From NCBI RefSeq assembly GCF_003807585.1, contig NZ_RMBX01000012.1, positions 62,001 to 126,000 of the forward strand: 64,000 nt of DNA. The letters run 5' to 3'. The position numbers and the translations under genes are program-made. Position 1 is the first letter of the stretch. Each line of letters begins with the position of its first letter. The DNA is from Chitinophaga barathri (GTDB lineage: Bacteria > Bacteroidota > Bacteroidia > Chitinophagales > Chitinophagaceae). Shown piece after piece: positions 1 to 7,722 of this stretch. The notes beneath the pieces were generated by a model. The model was not told where the DNA came from and ran no database searches. It saw only the letters and a list, made by a program, of their open reading frames with translations.

Positions 1-81
1 GGACGGTACCTTTGCGTTAACCTGGAGTTGTCAGAAAACGCCTCCGCGTAAATAAATACTGCCATTGCAATCGTGAACCTG

Positions 82-105
82 GTCAGGGGCATTTTTGCCC
101 CTGAC
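82..105. terminator. perfect 10-bp hairpin, possible terminator
   Basis: GTCAGGGGCA (82-91) pairs perfectly with TGCCCCTGAC (96-105) around a TTTT loop. There is no T-run after the stem, so it is a weak intrinsic terminator at best. Its place just after the two frames that stop at 51 and 55 fits the end of an upstream transcription unit. Confidence 0.45.
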
Positions 106-249
106 AGTACCATTTGAGTGGAGATTTCCGAACTCCCTTTAATACAATCACAGGATAATACGTATTCTAAAAAAGATAATATTCAATGTATGCCTTTCTG
201 CTGCGATTTTGCTGTCATTCCGGTTTTCCCGGCCCGTTTTTATTTTTCA

Positions 250-281
250 TTGAACCCACAAATACGTAGTTTAGTACTTTG
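250..281 (+). promoter_or_regulatory. possible uvrA promoter (Bacteroidota type)
   Basis: A TTG at 250-252 and TACTTTG at 275-281 are spaced by 22 bases, close to the Bacteroidota -33/-7 pattern (TTG ... TAnnTTTG), though one base is missing in the -7 spacer. Transcription would start near 288, about 15 bases before the ATG at 303. Confidence 0.35.
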
Positions 282-302
282 AATTTCGTGTTCGGGAACT
301 AT

Positions 303-3179
303 ATGGCAAAACAAAGCAAAAAAACTACAATACAACCCGCCCCGGCAGCTCAACAGGAGGAAATGATCGAAGTGTACGGAGCCCGGGAGCATAATCTTAA
401 AAACGTGGATATCCGCATTCCGAAGAACAGCCTGGTGGTGATCACCGGCATCAGCGGCAGCGGCAAATCTTCCCTCGCATTCGACACCATCTATGCCGAA
501 GGGCAGCGCAGGTACATGGAGAGTTTCTCCGCCTACGCCCGCCAGTTCATCGGCGATATGGAAAGACCGGATGTAGATAAGATCATGGGCCTTTCGCCCG
601 TTATCTCCATTGAGCAGAAGACCACGAACAAGAACCCCCGTTCCACCGTCGGCACCATCACCGAGATATACGACTTTCTCCGTCTCCTTTACGCACGCGT
701 GGGTGAAGCCTATTCCTACAACACGGGTAAACGTATGGCGCGTTTTTCCGAAGAGGAGATCATGGCCCACATCTTCGCCAATTTCCCTAAAAAGAAACTG
801 GTAGTACTCGCTCCCCTCGTGCGCGGCCGCAAAGGCCACTATCGCGAACTGTTTGAGCAGGTACGCAAGCAGGGTTACCTGAAAGTGCGGGTGGATGGTG
901 AAGTGCTGGACCTGAAGGAACGTATGCAGGTGGACCGTTACAAGATCCATGACATCGAGCTGGTGATAGACCGTGTGCAGGTGCAGGACGATGCACGCAC
1001 CCGCATCAGCCAGAGCGTGCAGAAAGCCCTGCAGATGGGCAAAGGCCTGATGTTTATCATGGAGCACGACAGCAACAAGGTGAAACAATACAGCCGCCAG
1101 CTGATGTGCGAGGACACGGGTATTTCCTACGAAGAACCTTCTCCCAATACCTTTTCCTTCAATTCCCCTTATGGCGCCTGCCCTCGCTGCAAAGGCCTGG
1201 GCACCATTTACCAGATCGATATGGACGAGGTATTGCCGGACCGCAGCAAATCCATCAGCGACGGCGGACTGGTGCCGCTCGGCGAAGCCAGGGATACTTT
1301 TACTTTCAAACAGATACAGCAGCTCTCCAAAAAGTATAAATTTTCCCTCACCGCCCCCATCGAAAAGATACCGGAAAACGCCATGAACGTGCTCCTGTTC
1401 GGCGATGAAAACGGTAAGCTGGAAGTAGATATGGGCTTTGAAGAAAACGGCGCCGAAACCTACGCCACGGAATACGAAGGCGTGGTGAACATGGTGCGCC
1501 GTTATTTCAACGACACCTCGTCCGACGCGGTGCGCAACTGGGCGGAAGGGTTTATGAAACTCTCCACCTGCCCGGAATGCAATGGCGCCCGCCTCAAAAA
1601 AGAAAGCCTGATGTTCAAGGTAGACGGGCAGAACATTTCCGAGCTGGGCGAAATGAACCTCAGCAAGCTGGCCGTATGGTTTGCGGACATAGAGAAACGG
1701 TTAGACAAGAAGCAGAACGTGATTGCCAAAGACGTGCTGAAAGAGATCCGCGAGCGCCTCGGCTTCCTGCTGGACGTGGGGCTCACCTATCTCACGCTGA
1801 ACCGCGCCACGCGCACGCTCAGCGGCGGGGAAAGCCAGCGTATCCGTCTTGCCACGCAGATCGGTTCCCAGCTGATGGGCATCACTTACATTCTTGACGA
1901 GCCCAGCATCGGCCTGCACCAGCGGGACAATATGCGGCTCATAGACGCGCTCCGCAACCTGAAAACCATGGGCAACACCGTGATAGTGGTGGAGCACGAT
2001 AAAGACATTATGCTGCACGCGGACCACCTGATAGACATCGGGCCGGGCGCGGGCATACACGGCGGCAGCATTGTGGCGCAGGGCCGCCCGGAAGAAATGC
2101 TGAAGCTGGATACCGCCACCGCGGGTTATCTCAACGGCATCCGCGAAATACCCATTCCGGAGAAACGACGCAAAGGCAACGGCAAGTTCCTGGAGCTGAA
2201 AGGCGCCACGGGGAACAACCTGAAGAACGTGACACTGAAGCTCCCCCTGGGTGTATTCACCTGCGTGACGGGCGTGTCCGGCAGCGGTAAATCCACCCTC
2301 ATCAACGAAACCCTTTACCCGATCCTTTCCAAACATGCCTACGATTCCAAACTCGTACCGATGCCCTACAAAAGCATCAAGGGCCTGGAGGAGATAGACA
2401 AGGTGATTGAAATAGACCAGAGCCCCATCGGGCGTACCCCGCGGAGCAATCCCGCCACTTACTGCGGTTTCTTTACGGAAATACGCCAGTTATTTGCAGC
2501 GGTGCCCGAAGCCAAGATCAGGGGGTACAACGCCGGGCGTTTTTCCTTCAACGTAAAAGGCGGCCGCTGCGACGTTTGCGAAGGCGCCGGTGTACGCGTG
2601 ATAGAGATGAACTTCCTGCCGGATGTGTACGTACACTGCGAAAAGTGCAACGGCCGCCGGTACAACCGCGAAACCCTTGAAATACGTTATAAAGGCAAAT
2701 CCATCAGCGATGTGCTGGACATGACGGTGGAGGAAGCCGTTGAGTTCTTCCAGCCTGTGCCTTATCTTTACCGCAAGATCAAGACCCTTCAGGATGTGGG
2801 GCTGGGTTATATCACGATCGGCCAGAGTGCTGTAACCCTTTCCGGTGGCGAAGCCCAGCGTGTGAAAGTGGCGACCGAACTGTCCAAAAAAGATACCGGC
2901 AAAACCATTTACATCCTCGACGAGCCTACCACGGGCCTGCACTTCCAGGACATCCAGCTGCTGCTGAACGTACTGAACAAACTCGTGGAACGCGGCAATA
3001 CGGTGCTCGTGATAGAGCATAACCTGGATGTGGTAAAAGTCGCGGATTACGTGGTGGACCTGGGGCCGGAAGGCGGTGAAGGCGGAGGCCGGATACTTTG
3101 CACCGGTACACCCGAAGAGGTTGCCCAATGCAAAGATTCCCATACCGCCCTGTTTTTGAAAAAGGAATTAAAGAGATAG
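303..3179 (+). CDS. uvrA: UvrABC excinuclease subunit A
   Basis: UvrA is the damage-sensing dimeric ATPase of nucleotide excision repair; it loads UvrB onto lesions. The 958-residue product has the expected two-ABC layout. Walker A GISGSGKSS lies near residue 49, followed by an early zinc-module pair CPRC and CPEC and the signature LSGGESQR. The second half has Walker A GVSGSGKST, the zinc pair CDVC and CEKC, LSGGEAQR and the Walker B region YILDEPTTGLH. I chose ATG 303 because the open frame extending to 279 starts with TTG and adds residues unlike UvrA. A lipoprotein gene follows after 24 bases; no other repair gene is adjacent. Length is normal and all key motifs are intact. Confidence 0.98.
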   Translation: MAKQSKKTTIQPAPAAQQEEMIEVYGAREHNLKNVDIRIPKNSLVVITGISGSGKSSLAFDTIYAEGQRRYMESFSAYARQFIGDMERPDVDKIMGLSPVISIEQKTTNKNPRSTVGTITEIYDFLRLLYARVGEAYSYNTGKRMARFSEEEIMAHIFANFPKKKLVVLAPLVRGRKGHYRELFEQVRKQGYLKVRVDGEVLDLKERMQVDRYKIHDIELVIDRVQVQDDARTRISQSVQKALQMGKGLMFIMEHDSNKVKQYSRQLMCEDTGISYEEPSPNTFSFNSPYGACPRCKGLGTIYQIDMDEVLPDRSKSISDGGLVPLGEARDTFTFKQIQQLSKKYKFSLTAPIEKIPENAMNVLLFGDENGKLEVDMGFEENGAETYATEYEGVVNMVRRYFNDTSSDAVRNWAEGFMKLSTCPECNGARLKKESLMFKVDGQNISELGEMNLSKLAVWFADIEKRLDKKQNVIAKDVLKEIRERLGFLLDVGLTYLTLNRATRTLSGGESQRIRLATQIGSQLMGITYILDEPSIGLHQRDNMRLIDALRNLKTMGNTVIVVEHDKDIMLHADHLIDIGPGAGIHGGSIVAQGRPEEMLKLDTATAGYLNGIREIPIPEKRRKGNGKFLELKGATGNNLKNVTLKLPLGVFTCVTGVSGSGKSTLINETLYPILSKHAYDSKLVPMPYKSIKGLEEIDKVIEIDQSPIGRTPRSNPATYCGFFTEIRQLFAAVPEAKIRGYNAGRFSFNVKGGRCDVCEGAGVRVIEMNFLPDVYVHCEKCNGRRYNRETLEIRYKGKSISDVLDMTVEEAVEFFQPVPYLYRKIKTLQDVGLGYITIGQSAVTLSGGEAQRVKVATELSKKDTGKTIYILDEPTTGLHFQDIQLLLNVLNKLVERGNTVLVIEHNLDVVKVADYVVDLGPEGGEGGGRILCTGTPEEVAQCKDSHTALFLKKELKR

Positions 3180-3203
3180 GCGGCTGTGCCAACAAATTTC
3201 TGT

Positions 3204-3674
3204 ATGAAATATTTTTTGCTGATAGCATGTTTTGTCACGGTGCTCATGGCCTGCGACGATGATACCAAGGTCTGCGACCTGGATACGCGCACGGAAGCGC
3301 GCGCCCGGTTCCGCTGGCAGGACCCTAACAATAACAACGTGGAGGAAGATACCACGATGCCCAAGGTGACACTGTTTGCGCTCAACAAAGACAGTATTTA
3401 CAAAAAACAAACCGGCCTCAGCGGGATGCAGTTCCAGCTGGACAGGCTGACGGACAGCAGCAAGTTCTATTTCCAGACGGATTCAACCAGGATAGCAGAT
3501 ACAATTACCTTTTTCTACACGCGCCAGCCGCACTTTATTTCCGCGGGCTGCGGGGTAGTGATGTATTTTAATATCGACACGGTGTATTCCACCCAGCATG
3601 TTATAAAATCTTTAGTGATCTCCAGTAAGCAAGTAACGGAAGAAAATGAAAATACGATCATACTCCATTTTTAG
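3204..3674 (+). CDS. DUF6452-like lipoprotein
   Basis: A 156-residue secreted lipoprotein. ATG 3204 begins a short signal peptide ending in a lipobox (VLMAC), with the acidic residues CDDD after the modified Cys; the longer frame from GTG 3186 would spoil the signal. The body is a small beta-rich domain with no catalytic motif that I recognise. I assign DUF6452 from the sequence style and because such a protein commonly precedes a DUF6048 gene in Bacteroidota, as here. The next gene starts inside this one (29-base overlap), implying translational coupling and a joint envelope role. The function is unknown. Confidence 0.7.
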   Translation: MKYFLLIACFVTVLMACDDDTKVCDLDTRTEARARFRWQDPNNNNVEEDTTMPKVTLFALNKDSIYKKQTGLSGMQFQLDRLTDSSKFYFQTDSTRIADTITFFYTRQPHFISAGCGVVMYFNIDTVYSTQHVIKSLVISSKQVTEENENTIILHF

Positions 3675-4353
3675 TGCGCTGCTGCTGTGTGTAGCAACCG
3701 CCACGGCCCAGTCCAAAAAGGATTCGGTGAAAACCGTGATGCTGGAGGTGCCCGCCGGCCTGCGCGTAGGAGTGGACCTGACCCGCTTTGCCATTCCTTT
3801 CTTCCAGCCGTACCGCAGGGACGCTACTGTTGTGCTGGACGCCCGGTATAACGACAGGATCTATTTCGCGGCGGATATCAGTTATAACCGTACGAGCCAT
3901 TCGGATTCCAACTACACCTATAAAGGCAGCGGCGTGGGTATTTCCATCGGCGCGAACTACAACCTGCTGAAAAAACAGATACCCAAAGAGAACTTTATGC
4001 TTTATGGCGGGTTCAAATATGGTTTTTCATTGTTCAGTTACGAGATACCCAGTTACACCATTCACAGTACATATTGGGGGAATTACCAGGGCAGCATGCC
4101 TTCCGTGACCAAAACGGGGCATTGGGTGGAGTTGTCGCTGGGGATAAAGGTGGAGGTTTTAAAGAACCTGTATCTTGGCTGGAGCCTTCATGAGCGCATC
4201 CTGTTGAACAGTGCGGTGGCGAAAAGCGATTTCCCTCCCCTGATCATTCCGGGTTACGGCAAGGGGTATAAGGGCAGCGCTTTTGATATGCAATACACGA
4301 TCTCCTATCTTTTCCCGATGTGGAAGGTGAAGCAGCAAATGAAGCTCAAATGA
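3646..4353 (+). CDS. DUF6048-like outer-membrane beta-barrel protein
   Basis: The 235-residue product has a cleavable signal peptide (about residues 1-22, ending ATATAQ) followed by alternating hydrophobic and polar strands with frequent aromatic residues, as in a small outer-membrane barrel. It overlaps the upstream lipoprotein by 29 bases, so the two are probably made together and may act as an envelope pair. Assignment to DUF6048 rests on this neighbourhood and overall character, not on a search. No catalytic residues are evident. It ends before a strong shared terminator at 4406-4440. Confidence 0.65.
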   Translation: MKIRSYSIFSALLLCVATATAQSKKDSVKTVMLEVPAGLRVGVDLTRFAIPFFQPYRRDATVVLDARYNDRIYFAADISYNRTSHSDSNYTYKGSGVGISIGANYNLLKKQIPKENFMLYGGFKYGFSLFSYEIPSYTIHSTYWGNYQGSMPSVTKTGHWVELSLGIKVEVLKNLYLGWSLHERILLNSAVAKSDFPPLIIPGYGKGYKGSAFDMQYTISYLFPMWKVKQQMKLK

Positions 4354-4405
4354 CGTTGTAACCGCGTTTTAAAAACAGAATAATCCGCTTCTCAGGCATA
4401 AAAAG

Positions 4406-4440
4406 ACCGGCCCGGTAACATTCATTGTCACCGGGCCGGT
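4406..4440. terminator. bidirectional terminator between convergent genes
   Basis: ACCGGCCCGGTAACA (4406-4420) pairs with TGTCACCGGGCCGGT (4426-4440) with one mismatch around a 5-base loop. It lies between the convergent DUF6048-like gene and the RGG-tailed gene. Confidence 0.8.
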
Positions 4441-4490
4441 TTGTTATTGGGAGAACTTTGGAGCGCCCGCCTTTCGGAGGCGCCGGGTTC

Positions 4491-5630
4491 TTAGCTGTCG
4501 AATTCTTCGGGTGCCTTGTCATCGTTGCCGCCGCCGCCACGGTCATAACCGCCACCGCCGCTGCCACCACGGTCGTAACCGCCGCCACCGCGATCGTAGC
4601 CACCGCCGCCGCTTCCGCCGCGATCGTAACCACCACCGCCACTGCCGCCACGGTCAAAACCACCACGGCCGCCACCGCCGCGATCATATCCACCGCCGCC
4701 GCTTCCGCCACGGTCAAACCCGCCGCGTCCGCCGCCGCCACGATCGTAGCCACCACCGCCGCTTCCGCCGCGATCATAACCACCGCCGCCGCCGCCACGA
4801 TTGAAGCCGCCGCCACCGCCACCGCGGTTGAAGCCACCGCCTCCACCGCCACGGTTGAAGCCACCGCCTCCGCCAGGACGGCCGCCGCCGCCACCAAAAC
4901 CACGACCACCGCCGCCGCCAAAGCCGCCACGGGGTTGTTTTTTCTCGATCCCCCAGAGGTAACCTTCCCTGAAACGGATGATGCCCCGGTTGTCCGCCCC
5001 GTATTTGCCCCAGGCAAAACCGCTGCCTACGGGTTTATTACGAAGGTCGCCGATCACGTAGTTAAAAGGCAGCTGTTTGGCGAATTCCGCCAGTTCAGCA
5101 TCTTCTGAGTAACGGGCCTCGTCGCGGGAAATTAACCCGTCATCGCGGTTCCAGATGTCGTTCACCACTATTTCGTGCACTACGTCTATGCTGGATTTTT
5201 TGATCTCTTTGCCGTATTCATGCAGCTGTCCCAGGAATTCGGTGATGTTTTCGGACTGTTTTACCACTACGGCGGGGTCGTTGCACACGTAAAACACGTT
5301 GCCCCAGGTGCCGTTGCGGTCCACGTCCAGTACCCAATAGTTGCCGTACCCGTCTCCCGCGATGCGGATAGAGTTGGGGATGAGGTTATAAAGGTCAAAA
5401 TCACGGGTGCCATCGAAAGTGATGGCGTCCAATCCGTAAAAAAGGAACCCGCTGCTGAATTGCAGCAACTCCCTGATGTCTTCCGGTATATTTCTGGTGC
5501 GGAGTTGTTTGGCGATATTGTCAATTTCGGAGTCGGAAAGTCCCGGCATCAGCTCTACCGAGTATTCCTCTTTCTGATGCGTTTGGTACTTTTCGTGCAA
5601 CATCGCATTCAGTTGTTCGAGTGGCGTCAT
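4491..5630 (-). CDS. SMI1/KNR4 (SUKH) domain protein with RGG-like glycine-rich tail
   Basis: A 379-residue protein in two parts. Residues about 1-230 resemble the SMI1/KNR4 (SUKH) fold: an N-terminal helical segment, then LPxx-like and GDGYGNYW / WGNVFYV strands typical of the family. Residues about 233-368 are a low-complexity tail of GGGG blocks carrying FNRGG, YDRGG and FDRGG units, ending in an acidic stretch. RGG/YGG tails in other proteins bind RNA or form condensates; SUKH domains often occur as immunity proteins, but no toxin gene is adjacent. There is no signal peptide, so it is probably cytosolic. The ATG at 5630 is the only sensible start. The combination is unusual and the function unknown. 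Confidence 0.8.
   Translation of the reverse strand: MTPLEQLNAMLHEKYQTHQKEEYSVELMPGLSDSEIDNIAKQLRTRNIPEDIRELLQFSSGFLFYGLDAITFDGTRDFDLYNLIPNSIRIAGDGYGNYWVLDVDRNGTWGNVFYVCNDPAVVVKQSENITEFLGQLHEYGKEIKKSSIDVVHEIVVNDIWNRDDGLISRDEARYSEDAELAEFAKQLPFNYVIGDLRNKPVGSGFAWGKYGADNRGIIRFREGYLWGIEKKQPRGGFGGGGGRGFGGGGGRPGGGGGFNRGGGGGGFNRGGGGGGFNRGGGGGGYDRGGSGGGGYDRGGGGRGGFDRGGSGGGGYDRGGGGRGGFDRGGSGGGGYDRGGSGGGGYDRGGGGYDRGGSGGGGYDRGGGGNDDKAPEEFDS
4527..4934 (-). repeat. GC-rich tandem repeat encoding (Y/F)(D/N)RGG units
   Basis: Imperfect repeats of roughly 24-30 bases encode 12 (F/Y)(N/D)RGG units in the tail of the SUKH protein. The first three are FNRGG, the rest alternate YDRGG and FDRGG separated by SGGGG or GGGRGG. 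Such DNA is prone to copy-number change by slippage. Confidence 0.85.
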
Positions 5631-5653
5631 GTGTTTGAATTATCTATATTATG

Positions 5654-6100
5654 TTAAGCTCTGATCATTTCTATATGCGGAATATGATCTTCCAGGTACA
5701 TCTCACTGCTCTGTACGAAACCCAAAGATTCATAAAATTTCTGTAAATACAACTGCGCCCCAATCTTGATGGGGATTTTCCCCCAATTGGATTCCACCCC
5801 GGCGATGGAAACTTCCATCAATTCCCGGCCAAAACCCTTTCCCCTGGCGGATGGAGAAGAAATGACCCGCCCAATCGAGGCCATATCGAATTTAACGCCT
5901 GGAGCAAACAACCTTGTGTAGGCGACCAGTCCATGCTCGTTTACCCCCTGTAAATGCAGCGCTTTCTGGTCATAATTGTCCATATCCAGGTAACAGCATT
6001 GCTGCTCCACCACAAATACCTCGCTGCGGAGCCGTAATACCTGGTATAGTTCCTCGTTGGTTAGTTCAGTAAACGTTTTGATACTCCAGCTGATTCCCAT
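5654..6100 (-). CDS. elaA: ElaA-type GNAT N-acetyltransferase
   Basis: A 148-residue GNAT-fold protein. The N-terminal pattern LYQVLRLRSEVFVVEQ followed by LDMDNYD and the acetyl-CoA pyrophosphate-binding stretch SARGKGFGRELM match the ElaA family. The C-terminal IKIGAQLYLQKFYESLGF is the usual GNAT motif B. ElaA proteins are presumed cytosolic acyltransferases of unknown physiological substrate. The gene ends 23 bases before the start of the SUKH/RGG gene on the same strand, so the two may be co-transcribed. It is divergent from the ModF-like gene. Length is normal for the family. Confidence 0.88.
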   Translation of the reverse strand: MGISWSIKTFTELTNEELYQVLRLRSEVFVVEQQCCYLDMDNYDQKALHLQGVNEHGLVAYTRLFAPGVKFDMASIGRVISSPSARGKGFGRELMEVSIAGVESNWGKIPIKIGAQLYLQKFYESLGFVQSSEMYLEDHIPHIEMIRA

Positions 6101-6148
6101 GACACGAATAAACTTTAAGATAAAATTACAACCTTTGGGGTTTGTTTT

Positions 6149-7681
6149 ATGAAAGAGAGTGCCGAAATTGGTCCTCGGAAACCTCCCCCGTTAATGATGA
6201 ATAGTAGTATGCAGCCTTTTCTGTCCCTGGAACACATAACCGTGCGCAACCAGTCCGTCACTCTTTTCCCCGATCTTACCTGGCATATCCGCTCCGGCGA
6301 GCACTGGGCTATTACCGGGAAAAGCGGCTCCGGGAAGACCAGCCTTCTACATACAATTCTCGGCAAAAATAATGTGATCAACGGCAGTATTCGGCATTAT
6401 TTTTACGACCGCTACCGGGAAACGCACGAAATTACCGATCCATACTTCAATTATCGCCGCTTAATAGCCATGGTAGGGCATCACCATGATTTTAAAAATT
6501 TGTCGCACACCTCCGATTTTTATTATCAGCAGCGTTTCAACAGTATGGATTCCTCCGATGCACCGACAGTAAACGAATACCTGGACGGCCAGGTGGCCGA
6601 CCCGGCGCTGGAACCGTTGCAGATCGGGCATCTCCGGGAAAAGGAGCTGATCAAGCTCTCCAACGGTGAAACCCGCCGCGTGATGATAGCCCGGGCGCTG
6701 CTGCAAAAGCCGGAACTGCTGTTGCTGGACAATCCCTTTATTGGCCTGGATGTACAGAGCCGCAAAGCATTTCACGGGATCGTGGACCATGTGGCCGCTT
6801 CAGGCGCCACGGTGGTGCTGGTCACTTCCCCCACAGAGATCCCTCAGAGCATCACCCATGTGCTGAGCCTGGAAGACGGTCGTGTAGCCGGCACCTTTAC
6901 CCGGGAAGCCTTCCTGGCCCAATATGAACCCGAAACACCCGCGCCGGTACTGGAAATGGACCTGGCCCTGCTCCGGCAGCTCACCGCCGATGCACAGCCC
7001 CGCGAATACGGGCACATCGTGCAAATGGAGGACATTCACGTAAAATACGGCGAAAATACCATCCTCGACGGAATAAACTGGGCCATCCGCCCGAACGAAA
7101 AATGGGCGCTGCTGGGGCCTAACGGCTCCGGGAAAAGCACTTTACTGAGCCTGATCAACGCGGACAACCCGCAATCCTACGCCAACCGCATCAGCCTGTT
7201 CGACCGGCGGAGAGGCAGCGGAGAGAGCATCTGGGACATCAAAAAGAAGATCGGTTTTGTATCCCCCGAGCTGCACCAGTACTTCCACTCGAACGCTACC
7301 TGCCTGCAGGTGGCCGGCTCCGGCTTTTACGACACCATCGGCTATATGCGCGCCTGCACCCCCGGACAGCTGGAAAAAGCCCGCGGCTGGATGCAGCTGA
7401 TGGAAATTAACGGACATGCAGACACGCAGTTCAAACAAGTGCCCGAAAGCGTGCAGCGCCTCGTGCTGCTGGCCCGCGCGCTGGTGAAGAACCCGCCGCT
7501 GCTCATCTTCGACGAGCCCTGCCAGGGGCTTGACGCACACCAGAAACTACATTTCAAACAAGTGATCGAATCCCTCTGCGAATACCTCCCCGTAACCCTG
7601 ATCTATGTGACGCATTACGAGGAAGAACTACCCGCGCCTGTGAACCGTTTTTTACGCATCCGCAATGGGAAAATGATCTAA
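6149..7681 (+). CDS. ModF-like twin ABC ATPase
   Basis: A soluble 510-residue protein with two fused ABC nucleotide-binding domains and no membrane segments, like ModF/PhrA. Domain 1 has Walker A GKSGSGKTS (about 57-65), signature LSNGE (170-174) and Walker B LLLLDNP (190-196), where Asn replaces the usual catalytic Glu. Domain 2 has Walker A GPNGSGKST (323-331), a degenerate signature VPESVQR (431-437) and an intact Walker B LLIFDEP (451-457). The two halves are therefore asymmetric: one composite site may be non-hydrolytic. The start is uncertain: ATG 6149 fits the open frame, but ATG 6194, 6197 or 6209, nearer the first conserved residue, may be real. No molybdate transport genes are adjacent. 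Confidence 0.85.
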   Translation: MKESAEIGPRKPPPLMMNSSMQPFLSLEHITVRNQSVTLFPDLTWHIRSGEHWAITGKSGSGKTSLLHTILGKNNVINGSIRHYFYDRYRETHEITDPYFNYRRLIAMVGHHHDFKNLSHTSDFYYQQRFNSMDSSDAPTVNEYLDGQVADPALEPLQIGHLREKELIKLSNGETRRVMIARALLQKPELLLLDNPFIGLDVQSRKAFHGIVDHVAASGATVVLVTSPTEIPQSITHVLSLEDGRVAGTFTREAFLAQYEPETPAPVLEMDLALLRQLTADAQPREYGHIVQMEDIHVKYGENTILDGINWAIRPNEKWALLGPNGSGKSTLLSLINADNPQSYANRISLFDRRRGSGESIWDIKKKIGFVSPELHQYFHSNATCLQVAGSGFYDTIGYMRACTPGQLEKARGWMQLMEINGHADTQFKQVPESVQRLVLLARALVKNPPLLIFDEPCQGLDAHQKLHFKQVIESLCEYLPVTLIYVTHYEEELPAPVNRFLRIRNGKMI

Positions 7682-7722
7682 TTTCAGATACCTTTATCTC
7701 GTCCTTTTAAAAAACCTACACT

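Larger units (their letters stand above)
1..302. other. left-edge non-coding stretch
   Basis: No complete gene is visible before uvrA. Two plus-strand frames are open from base 1 and stop at 51 and 55, so the end of an upstream gene may be present, but the sequence does not say which frame is real. A hairpin at 82-105 and a possible uvrA promoter at 250-281 are listed separately. Confidence 0.5.

Noticed and set aside
4425..5108. Long Ala/Thr-rich frame opposite the RGG tail
   Set aside because: It is a by-product of the GC-rich repeat on the other strand; its composition is monotonous and it has no start context.
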